This document shows positions 32,450 through 41,784 of a DNA stretch of 64,000 nucleotides, in pieces. Numbering within the stretch: the stretch's first letter is position 1; each line of letters opens with the position of its first letter. A program made the translations under genes and the position numbers. Source of the DNA: Sycon ciliatum (lineage: Eukaryota > Porifera > Calcarea > Leucosolenida > Sycettidae); assembly GCF_964019385.1 (NCBI RefSeq), contig NC_088645.1:34969720-35033719 (forward strand), written 5' to 3'. The notes below the pieces were generated by a model, which was given only the letters and a program-made list of their open reading frames with translations, had not been told where the DNA came from and searched no databases.

Positions 32450-32845
32450 GGCGCAATCACCCGGTTTCTGTGAAAGTGGCGCGTTCGATCAGGTGAATTG
32501 TGTACACATCTCTAGCTTTACACGGATTTGACTTGCTTGTTTGACAGAGACAATGCAATGTTGTGAGAAGATGTCAAGTGACAGGCTCAGTGCATGTTGT
32601 CATCTTCGGCCTTGTTCTCCGTCTGCACCACTCCTACTATCTCATTCTGTCTGTCTTTCCGTGTTTCTTTCTCTCTTCCTATCCATTTTCCCGTACTCCA
32701 GGGCCTGGGGCAAGCATGTCATAAACTAGGCCACGGTTCTTCTCGCTGACGTGCTCACCTGTACAAGACTTCTTCATCGTAACTGGAAGGTTTACTGGTA
32801 TCGCCATGCTGCCCTGTGTCTGTGCATCATGACTATCAGCTTACG
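32450..32845. other. No gene seen
   Basis: A T/C-rich stretch at 32640-32700. No recognisable coding content. Confidence 0.4.
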
Positions 32846-33010
32846 CACGCGCACACAAACACACACACACACGAACACACACGCGCCTGCCCGCACCCAC
32901 CCACACGCCCTCGAACACACACACACGCACGCGCACACATAAACATGCACGAACACACATGTGCGCGCACGCGCATACACTCGCATGCGGCCACAAACAC
33001 CCACCCACGC
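32846..33010. repeat. (CA)n/(CACG)n microsatellite
   Basis: About 160 bp of interrupted CA and CGCA repeats. Open frames on both strands through it are artefacts. Confidence 0.9.
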
Positions 33011-34689
33011 GCGTGTTGCGTGCTATTCTCCCCACTGTTAATGTTGCTGTGCATAATTGAGCGTCGCAGCTTCCGAAGTACCTGTGCAAATTCTTCGGCA
33101 GGGGATGCTCAATCGGCACGTAGTTCGACACACACCTGCATGCCGCTCTCCTACTGTTTGGTATCAAATGCAAAATCCTTAAAAAAATGCCCTTTGCTCG
33201 TGTATTAAATATTGGTCATGCCCGCATTACACAATTCATCATGATTAGTCTTAGTTATCACCCGTCCACTTGCATGCATCCCTGGTCACCAACTGCTAGC
33301 CAACACCCTTCCTCAGCAAAAGAAAAATATAGGACAAATTAGTGTTGTATTCTCTCCCTCCGCAATTGATCCCGTGTCCTTGTTTTTGTTTTTAGCTCTT
33401 TCGGTTTTTCGTTAAGCTTTTCAACTTGCTTCTTACATGCGCTTACCTCATCTTGCGCAAACAACTGTAGAGTTGGTATTGCTCGTTTCTTGGGGACAAG
33501 TTACCTAGTTTAGCAGGCTGTATGCATTTTTTTCTTTAAAAAAATAAATGACCGTATTGTATGCTTCCATGCCATGTTTTGTGACCGATTCTGAGCAGTC
33601 CCTAGTTTCGGTTTCCTTGCAGCTCAAGAAGTACATGTACTTCCTTTTGCTCTTTTCTTTGTGATGTACTTTGTATAGATCTGCTGCGCCTTTCATAGTA
33701 CGAGGCAAGTTGCTGTTTTTGCTATTCGCTGCATTGCCAATTTGCCATTTTCTTAACCGCTTTAGCGCTAGCAAAGGTGCCGGTGCATTGTTTTTCAATT
33801 TTATCATCAGATTTTCAAAATTATATATTTTGTGCATTGCAGGAATTCGACCCAACCTTATGTAACTACTTCTTGAGCCGAGGAATAGATACTCAACGGG
33901 AGTAGATAGCATGGTATATATTTTGGGGGAGTACTAGGCACTGTACTAGCTCTGCCCACATCTGAACTGAGCATTGTCATGAGCAACCATAACTCTCTCC
34001 CAGTGTAGGGGGGGGGGGGAGCATAGGTGATAGCTAGCAAACTGCAATTGTTGACGATGTACATTTAGGTGCGGCTATCCACAGTCTATTGACAGTTGAA
34101 TCAAAATGTATACATGGGCACGCTATGCTTGGTGAAAATCTAGCCGTTTTGCTCTTCAGTGCTCCGTTCTTCGGAGAATTTCTATTGCTCGCCGCCAGAA
34201 AAGAAATACAGCGCATGCCAGACTGCATAGAAACTAATGAGTGATCTAAGGCTCTTTGTGCCTTGCCCCGGGTGCATGTCTTGTGACCAGGTGCAGTCGC
34301 CCGGAGCTGGTACAGAGACTTAAGAAGAGGACTAGCAAGATGTTTGGCCAAGAAGCTGCGCAGAAAAAAAACATAGAGCTTGAGGCTAATACTATGTTGT
34401 AAAGAATAGAGACATGGTGAAGTTCAGTAGGTGTGGTTCGATCGAATCCAAAAACTCTCTCTTCACCCCCGACAATACAGTGGCATAATTTCGAAAAGAG
34501 TCGAATGCCTTATCGCTGCCAATTGCAAGCTCGATTTTTCCTGAACGTGTACATCCCTCTGGAACCACTCCGGTGCTCAAAAACATGCATCGTTCGGATA
34601 CCAGCGAATACAGCTTCCGAGATGAATGCAAGAGCCGCAGACGATTCCAGATTGCGGCAAAATAGACACATAAACTGCATTTTACACAC
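33011..34689. other. No gene seen
   Basis: 1.7 kb with only short frames. A G11 run lies at about 34009-34019. The 135-codon minus frame at 33912-33505 has no recognisable motif and I do not call it. Confidence 0.4.
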
Positions 34690-35165
34690 GCTCGTCATGG
34701 GGTCCACAGCGCTGCAAGCCGAATCCAGGATACCCTCAACAATCGGCAAAAACTACCACTCACGTTCCACTACTGCCTAGTACTGAATCCCTGACTTCTT
34801 GACACGATTCAAATTTGCCAAAGTCACTAAATCAACGTCAATTACAATAATCAAGCCACATATCTGCAACGTCACGAGGGTGCTGGCAAAAGTCCTGCTG
34901 CAAGGCGGCGGGCGAAGCCCGCCACCGGCCGTGCAGCCCAATACGTGGCTAAAAAACGTGATTATTTGGATTTTTGGACAGCATGCAACAAAAAAATCTT
35001 TGCGAGCAAGGGCACATTTTCGGCCATAACTCTTGAACGGCTGGTCAGATCGAGACAAAATTTTCAGAGATTTTGCAGCTGTTCATGCTCTTTCAACTGA
35101 TATAGCACTCGATATGAATTTACAAATTTGATGTTTCAGGGATTTTACGACCAGGCTGGCACCAT
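34690..35165. mobile_element. TTAA-element family T1, diverged partial copy
   Basis: Aligns by eye with the right half of the element at 62066-63119 (CCACTCACGTTCCACTACTG, GTGCTGGCAAAAGTCCTGCT, GCGGGCGAAGCCCGC, AACTCTTGAACGGCTGGTCA). The terminal repeat is degraded to GGCTGGCACCATTAT. Confidence 0.7.
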
Positions 35166-35732
35166 TATCCGAAATTGCCTGAATAGCGAGGTTTTGCATT
35201 CCGAAATTCGGCAAAAAGATTCGGCACGCGGGAGCGAGGTCGAAAATGCACACGAAGATTCGGCATGTTTGTTCGGAAAAAGCTCACTTTGCCGAAAATA
35301 TTTTTCGGATGCATTTTCTTGTAGAAGAGCGCCAGAGCGTGATTTAATCAAAGAGGTTTCTTATGTCGGCACCGCTTGGCAGGCGTCTTTGGCGACATAG
35401 CATCGTCAGCTACCTCTGATTGCTCCTCTCCACGGCCAGTCTACTCTCTTTCGCCTGGAGTGTCCTCACCGTCATCTGTGTGGCTGAAAAGACTATGCCG
35501 ACACGCATAAAATTTGACTTGGCCATGGAGTTGGTTTTTCTGAGGCGACTGAGGAGGCAGGTTTGGCCCTCGACTCTTTGGCCGATCAAAGTTCGTTGGA
35601 ATCAGCAAGAAAGGGAGCACGGGACAGGACGTTGCTGATGTTGGGGCTCACGAAATGAAAACACATCATTTTCGACTTGCAAAACAAACGTTATTTCAAA
35701 TTTGGACTTCACGGAGAATTTCAAAGTTTTTA
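35166..35732. other. No gene seen
   Basis: Short frames only. Some phrases (CGAAATTCGG, GCATTCCGAA) recur around 36190-36245 on the far side of the SINE palindrome. Confidence 0.4.
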
Positions 35733-36159
35733 GGAAAATTAGAGGCCACATGCCACCTACTGCTCTTTTCTCTCCGAAACTCAACACTCGCAAGCCAGAT
35801 ATGAAAGAAAGAAAAAATCATCAGTCACACCACCGGGACTCGAACCAGGGACCTTGCTATTCGCGAGCAATGCTCTAACCAACTGAGCCACAGTATGACT
35901 CTTTTCCACAGTGATGGTAAATCTATCCTTCTTCGATCAATTCATATCTGGCTTGAAGAAGAAGGATAGATTTACCATCACTGTGGATAAGAGTCATACT
36001 GTAGCTCAGTTGGTTAGAGCATTGCTCGCGAATAGCAAGGTCCCTGGTTCGAGTCCCGGTGGTGTGACTGATGATTTTTTCTTTCTTTCATATCTGGCTT
36101 GCAAGTGTTGAGTTTCGGAGAGAAAAGAGCAGTAGGTGGCATGTGGCCTCTAATTTTCC
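35733..36159. repeat. Palindrome of two tRNA-like SINE S1 copies (202-bp arms)
   Basis: Arms 35733-35934 and 35958-36159 are near-perfect reverse complements with a 23-nt loop. Each arm contains a tRNA-like unit (plus strand about 35995-36066): A box TAGCTCAGTTGGTTAGAGCA, B box GGTTCGAGTCC, D stem GCTC/GAGC and anticodon stem TTGCT/AGCAA. The anticodon loop CGCGAAT lacks the universal U33, so it is not a canonical tRNA. The palindromic form suggests inverted duplication or paired insertion. Confidence 0.75.
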
Positions 36160-36336
36160 AAAAAAAACAAACGTTGGTGCGAAAATTCGACATTTTGATG
36201 TTCGACAAATGACCGAAGAACGCTGTACCGAAATTCGGAATGCAAAACCTCACTAATATTTTTTAGTTTTCGAAGAAGTACTGGTGAGTGTTCAAAAAAG
36301 TGGCGAAGCGCAAGTCATATTTTTGTTAACGAACTG

Positions 36337-36512
36337 CAGTAAAACCTGGTGTAAGCGACCTCTGGTTTTAACGACCATCTGCTGTTAACGACCGTTTCTC
36401 CGTGCACCCACAGTTCTACACAGATACTGTGGGATCTGGTTCTAAAGACCACCTGGCTTTAACGACTGCTTATGCTTGCACCTTGGGGTGGTCGCTTAAC
36501 CAGGTTTTACTG
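36337..36512. mobile_element. pogo/Tigger-like MITE P2 (176 bp)
   Basis: Ends CAGTAAAACCTGGTGTAAGC and the complement of CAGTAAAACCTGGTTAAGCG, with TA following the right end. Internal TTTTAACGACC words repeat. The left flank is TG instead of TA. Confidence 0.7.
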
Positions 36513-37262
36513 TATAATTATTGTGGATCAAATATCCAACACGCATCCTCCTTTCCATTGTCAAATTTGAAATCGAAATGGTACAATGTGCATGCACATC
36601 CATATACCTACACACCTGCATTGATGGGTGTACTTATGCAATGCCCTGTGATCAGTTATACCCATTTCTACACGGCTGGGGTTCACATAATGAAGGAGAC
36701 AGAATCACTTTCAATTTGATGGCATCTCACCCACTGTGGTAAAGTAATGAAATTATACTTCTACCTCGGTCAATGTTTTCCCTATCTTCTCCATTGCTTT
36801 CTCTATCTTTACTTATAAAGAAGAGGCACCTGTGACGTGTGTTTGTGTGTGAGTCACGCAGAAGCGCTGACGTGTGTTTGTGTGTGTGTCACGCAGAAGC
36901 GCTGCGGAGCAGCGCTGCCCTGAGCACGCGAAGCGTGCGAATCGTTTAGCTAGCGGAAGCAGCCACAGAAGCACTGAGCACGCGAAGCGTGCGAATCGTG
37001 TAGGCACCACCACGTGCTGAGCACGCGAAGCGTGCGAACAGTGTAGGTAGCAGACACGATCATATCAGTACGAGTAGCAGTAGCAGCCGCGCGCAGAAGC
37101 ACCGAGCACGCGAAGCGTGCGAATCGTGTAGCCACCTAGCCTAAAAAATGTTACAAAAGATCTACAGCTTCCTTTTCCACGTGAACCGTTCTCTACAAAT
37201 ACAAAAAACTTGAAGACTTGACCAAGGCGACGCTTTGCACTTTCACTTTTGTTCGTAAGTTT

Positions 37263-37661
37263 ATGAACGTTTTGAGCCGCTTCATCCGCCACCAGGTGAT
37301 GGACAACCCTGACCAGCCTCCCGAAGGCGTAACAGACGTCCCTCCTTCTCCTTCCAACGATGAAGAACCTCCCTCACCAGGACCTCAGCGGTCTGGGAAA
37401 AGACGCCGCCGGTCCTCATCAATAACGTCGTCCGACGATGAAGAGGCCATTGCCCGCAGACGCGAACAAGCCAGGGTTCGAAAGCAGAGGGCAAGGTCAC
37501 AGGAAACTGAAGAACAGGCTGATCGCCGCAGACTTCTAAATCGTCGACAAACTGCTGCGACACGCTCTCAGGAGACGCATGAACGAACTCAAGAACGTAG
37601 AGACCGTAACTGCCGCCGAACTGCTGAGGCACGTTCGCATGAGACACTCTCTAATAACTGA
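37263..37661 (+). pseudogene. Helitron-encoded protein, N-terminal remnant
   Basis: ATG 37263 (or the conserved internal ATG at 37299, MDNPDQPPEGVTDVPPSPSN) opens 132 codons. An acidic/Pro-rich leader is followed by KRRRRSSSITSSDDEEAIAR and an Arg/Glu/Gln-rich repeat (RRREQARVRKQRARSQETEE and onward). Arg-rich repeats of this style are common at the N-terminus of animal Helitron Rep/helicase proteins, which act in rolling-circle transposition. The Rep and helicase domains are missing: the frame ends ARSHETLSNN before the foldback. H1 and H2 keep only the first ~45 codons and share the same deletion point. Confidence 0.55.
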
Positions 37662-37838
37662 GAACTCTATACGTGATTCCATTCACTCACCATGCTGCGC
37701 ATTACTGTTCGCATTATTGTTCGAGGATGAAGCATCCCATCATCCCATATGCTGAACACAAGTACACTCTCTATGTCCAAGCTGCCACATGTACATGTAT
37801 GTACATGTCTCAAAATACCTAAGGCATAATTTCCCAAT

Positions 37839-38391
37839 AATTGGATGAGCAATAAATAAGATAAATTGTGCACTCATAACAACAGCAAAAATGAAGAAAG
37901 TCAAGTTCCATAACGTTTTCTTGTGACTGTCATCAGTGGAACGCCGTCACATAAAAATGTAATAACTAAAACACACACTTATATACATGTAGCTAATATG
38001 GTTTCAGGTAGAAATACAGCAGCTAACAAGTACAAAAAGCGAAGTTTGCACCTTTGCAATGTGTGAATATAGTGTATGTGAGAAAGGTAGTGGCAGATGA
38101 ATGTGATACTGTGTGAATGACTATATTCACACATTGCAAAGGTGCAAACTTCGCTTTTTGTACTTGTTAGCTGCTGTATTTCTACCTGAAACCATATTAG
38201 CTACATGTATATAAGTGTGTGTTTTAGTTATTACATTTTTATGTGACGGCGTTCCACTGATGACAGTCACAAGAAAACGTTATGGAACTTGACTTTCTTC
38301 ATTTTTGCTGTTGTTATGAGTGCACAATTTATCTTATTTATTGCCATTTTACGACTATTGTCTCCTCGTCGACTGTTTAAATTGGATGAGC
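37839..38391. repeat. Foldback with perfect 225-bp arms in H3
   Basis: 37849-38073 is the exact reverse complement of 38120-38344 as far as I can check by eye, with a 46-nt spacer. The 12-bp phrase AATTGGATGAGC is present on both sides (37839-37850 and 38380-38391), like a target duplication or the footprint of a template switch. Confidence 0.85.
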
Positions 38392-38535
38392 CTTCACTAT
38401 TGTAAATCTAAGTTCTATAACTGCTGATAAACAACTACCCGGTCATGCGGTGTTACACAGCACGTGTGCTGTTCATGTACTTGCTTCACCCGCATGCCAC
38501 GTTCGGCCAGGCAACGTTGGCCGGGTGCTGCTATA

Positions 38536-38841
38536 TCTTTACTTATAAAGAAGAGGCACCTGTGACGTGTGTTTGTCTGTGTGTCACGCTCAGGCCATGC
38601 TGCGGAGCAGCGCTGCCCTAGCACGCGAAGCGTGCGAACAGTGTAGCTGGCGGCCGCAGAAGCACTGAGCACGCGAAGGGTGCGAATCATGTAGCTAGCG
38701 GAAGCAGCCGCGAAGGACTGAGCACGCGAAGCGTGCGAATCGTGTAGCCACCACCACGTGCTGAGCACGTGTGCTGTTCATGTACTTGCTTCACCCGCGC
38801 ATGCCACGTTCGGCCAGGCAACGCTGGCCGGGTGCTGCTAG
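38536..38841 (+). mobile_element. Helitron H4, minimal (306 bp)
   Basis: It has both Helitron ends (TCTTTACTTATAAAG and the GGCCAGGCAACGCTGGCC hairpin before GGGTGCTGCTAG) and three mini-hairpin units, one mutated to GCGAAGGG, and almost nothing else. It is followed by T at 38842 and lies 20 nt upstream of the body-E acceptor region. Confidence 0.92.
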
Positions 38842-38861
38842 TAATCTTATAAAATCAACAG

Positions 38862-40013
38862 AAGATATAAGAAGAGATGCGGCGAAAATATGAGATGGCT
38901 CAACGTGAGCGTGAGGACGTTTCTGTGATGGGTGCCTCATTCAGTTCATTCGCAGGTAACACGCCAGTCTCCAAACCCAACGTTTCCGACAGTGCTGTGT
39001 GTGCACCTTGTCAGAGCAAGCCTAAAACACACTCATCTAAACAATGTAATCCCAGTGTGAAGCAGCAGGCCAGGATAATGTCGCAAACATCCATTGAAAC
39101 ATCTATTACCTCCTCCAGCCAAATCCAGTCTGAGGGGAACGCTCGTCGTCATCTTCCGTGAAAAGGACGTGGAAGGGTCCGAGTACTGTCTTCCTGAAAG
39201 GCTGTTGTTACTAGTGGAGCATTTATTATCACGCAACGGGTAGATAATGAAGATCTCCTCAAGAAAATGGAAAAAAGGCAAGATGTTTGGCGGGAGTACA
39301 AGATTGCTCGGCGTGATCGTAAAAACGCTGCTGCCCTAGATGCCTCATTCACGTCATGCTCAGGTAGCACGCCAGTCTCCAGACCCAACGTTCCCGACAG
39401 CAGCGAGATGGTTAATGTCGCAGCCATCTAGTGAAACATCCTCGACACAAATCCAGTCCAGTGAAGCATCTATTACGTCCTCGAGACAAATCCAGTCTGA
39501 GGGGAACGCTCGTTGTCATCTTCCGTCAAAAGGACGCGGAAGGGTCCCAGTACAGTCGTCCAGCAAGGCTGTTGTTGGTAATGTTGGAGCATCAACTGGG
39601 AAGAAATGCAGTGTGTGTGGAGGACTGGCCAGGGATAGCCCGGAACAAAGAGGGTCTATAACAATGACCTCCGTCGAATCTGAAGTTGAGATGGCTGCCA
39701 AACCTGAAACTTTTATAACCCCTAAGCCTGAACCAGTGATTGTAGCAGGGAGAGATGTGAACTGTTCACCATCATTTTTGCCTAGTAGGCTAGACAAAGC
39801 GAACCATAGAAGCGCGTTGCATAGAGCGTCGTTTCCAGCCAGTGGGCCACCTGCCTCCCAAACGAGAAAGAGGTCCTAATCCATTTGCTTTGCAGGCTTT
39901 CAGAGTGCACTAGTCGGTCTTCTGAAGGAAGTTCACGTTAAGAACAAGACTTTGCATCGAGATGAGTCAAAACTCTTGTCAGGTAAGGCAACCATGGTGC
40001 CTAATAGTGTAGC
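38862..40013 (+). pseudogene. Type-2 body E, decayed
   Basis: Frame 1 part (38877-39161) starts MRRKYEMAQREREDVSVMGA, with PVSKPNVSDSAVCAPCQSKP and SSSQIQSEGNARRHLP, then TGA. Frame 2 part (39340-39879) continues with two QIQSSEASITSSRQIQSEGN-type modules, CHLPSKGRGRVPVQ, GNVGASTGKKCSVCGG, KPETFITPKPEPVIV and SQTRKRS, then TAA, with the ICFAGFQSALVGLLKEVH tail beyond. It is homologous to the type-1 body but has lost continuity. The preceding acceptor differs from copy D (TATAAAATCAACAG against TTTATAGAATGAACAG), and Helitrons H3/H4 lie immediately upstream. Confidence 0.6.
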
Positions 40014-40048
40014 CTAGCTGAGCCAGACAGTCCACTCACCGTGATCAA

Positions 40049-40226
40049 CGTGGTAATCAGAGGCCAGATAAGAAGCCAGGGACACTGTTGAGATTCATAA
40101 CTGACTGAAGAAGTCAGGAAAAGAAGCAACGATAAAGAACACACCACATGCCATATTTGCAGCCGATAATGAATAATCGAGAATAACGAGTCTCTTTGGC
40201 TTCTTATCTGGCCTCTGATTACCACG
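40049..40226. repeat. Inverted-repeat-flanked segment, flipped relative to copies D and F
   Basis: GTGGTAATCAGAGGCCAGAT (40049) and its complement (ending 40226) bracket the type-2 3' exon region. In copies D and F the content between them reads on the same strand as the body. Here it reads on the other, so the segment has inverted. Confidence 0.65.
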
Positions 40227-40610
40227 TTGTTCTACAACTAACTGGCTAACAGCGCTAGCATATCTTGGTTGCGCACTCCAACAGCCTTCCAACTAACTGT
40301 TACTTGCAAGATTCTAAGTTATGGAAACAACATAAGGAGTGTTGGAGTGGGCATCCAAGATTAGATGTCACGCACAGCTCATGAACTGTTACTTTTCGTA
40401 GTGGTTTGACGCTGTGGAGCCAAGAAAAGGAGTTGAAAAATATTAGAATTTCAATACTCTTGGGGACGAAAAACATTTTCATAAATCTGGTCTGTTTCGG
40501 TCGCATTTGGACAGATCTTTGAAGCAACTTTCGTTAATCGAACCGGGACGATTGAAATCTTACGAATCTTAGTTGTGAACAACCTCTCTAATGAAAAGAA
40601 CTTTCCTTAC

Positions 40611-40667
40611 CTGATGCCCAGGTTGGTCATTGTCGCTTCTGCGCGTTGGTCTCTCCAATACTTTCAT
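40611..40667 (-). CDS. Type-2 first coding exon, copy E (intact)
   Basis: Minus strand, 57 nt: MKVLERPTRRSDNDQPGHQ, ending CAG before GTAAGG. Exon length, ATG context (CGAAATG) and donor match the type-1 first exon, so the two gene types are paralogous. No acceptor-linked body exists downstream on this strand: the body E region is in the opposite orientation. Transcription from here would run antisense through body E. Confidence 0.45.
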
Positions 40668-41187
40668 TTCGAAATACGTGTTGATGACAAATCGACTGCG
40701 GAAGGTCTCTTGTTGCAAGGTATCACTAAGACTGAGTTAGTTGTAGCATAAACTACACTATGATCACTGGGAGATGAAACAGCGGAACTACGGACACTTC
40801 GAAAGCTAAATGGTTGGCATTCGTAGCGTGGCTGGTGAAGAGTGTCTGTACTGTCACTGTATGCAGGGGCCATAGATCTACTCTACACACGCTGTAGATG
40901 TAAAGGAAACTAGTCTCGTACACGAGTACATACACGGATAGTACAGAAGTAATACTGCAATAACTCTACACGAAACAAGACTGTCTTCTTCTTGACTGCT
41001 ACGTTTGTGAAAATGATCTGCCGAACGGCAGAAGCCTAGTTTCCAATCTCGACTTTTTCTGACACGTTTGACTTCTGGACCCTGAATTCGTGCAATCCAA
41101 GCACGATTCGGCAATGCTTAGAATCTTCACGGACTTTGAAGCGATTAAAGGCAAAAGTCAAGATCACCACATCGGCAGGTCGCCCTA

Positions 41188-41295
41188 GGATCCCCATCAC
41201 CACACACACTTCGCATTACATGCAGGATGCAGTCATGATGGATCTGTTTTCTGAGAGGGTGAAGTGCAGCGCGAGCTGACATAGACTGCATAACT
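41188..41295 (-). other. Conserved divergent block, copy 2 of 3
   Basis: Minus strand: MQSMSARAALHPLRKQIHHD and then CILHVMRSVCGDGDPR. Lies between the type-2 (minus) and type-1 (plus) first exons. Confidence 0.35.
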
Positions 41296-41379
41296 ATGAT
41301 AAAGCACTCAAGCTCACCTAGATCTACAATACTCAATAGATGTACGTGACTCATCAAGCTGTTAACTATTTTAATGGTG

Positions 41380-41554
41380 TGACGTCAATGGGCCCTTGGC
41401 AACGTAGAGCACAATGGACAAACAATAATGGCGAGGCCCAGTGGGATACTTTGATCTTGCTCCTTTCTATGGCTTGCACGTACATGTACGTTCAGATTCT
41501 AGTCGTCGCGGGTCGTGCGGGCGTGCTTTACCCACGCCTAAAACCTGGTATAAA
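41380..41554 (+). promoter_or_regulatory. Type-1 gene B promoter: CRE-like site and TATA box
   Basis: TGACGTCA at 41380-41387 and TATAAA at 41549-41554 (context CCTGGTATAAAGGTGAGCGC), with TACATGTACG between. Same order and similar spacing as in copies A and C. Confidence 0.6.
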
Positions 41555-41784
41555 GGTGAGCGCAGGAACTAGCATTCTCGCAGTTACGTTACACAAGTCA
41601 GAAGTGAAGAAGAAATCGGTTCCGTTTGGTGTTGATTCAATACCAGCTGTTTACAGTTCTGACCTGTAGTTTCATGAGACTAGTTTTGTTGTAGATCTAC
41701 AGCGTGTATAGAGCTGATCTACGTGCACTTTGCTATTTGAGAAATTTGTTTAGCAGACCCTCTGTCAGCACCAGGTATTGTGAA

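Larger units (their letters stand above)
36806..38534 (+). mobile_element. Helitron H3, longer copy with N-terminal ORF
   Basis: The 5' end TCTTTACTTATAAAG follows A at 36805. The 3' side has GGCCAGGCAACGTTGGCC, then GGGTGCTGCTAT, so the usual CTAG is altered to CTAT and joins Helitron H4 one base later. Mini-hairpin units GCACGCGAAGCGTGC occur at about 36923, 36978, 37021 and 37109. It carries the Helitron N-terminal frame and a 225-bp-arm foldback. H3 plus H4 together occupy one A^T site, as shown by the empty site in cassette D at 20857/20858. Confidence 0.88.

Noticed and set aside
33505-33912. 135-codon minus-strand ORF as a gene
   Set aside because: No motif, no splice context, no homologous copy in the window, and it sits in AT-rich DNA.
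35995-36066. Functional tRNA with anticodon CGA
   Set aside because: No U33 in the anticodon loop, and it is embedded in a palindromic repeat.
40038-40237. Second exon of the minus-strand type-2 gene, with a signal-peptide-like stretch
   Set aside because: Copies D and F show this segment is the 3' region of the type-2 body, flipped in copy E by its inverted repeats.
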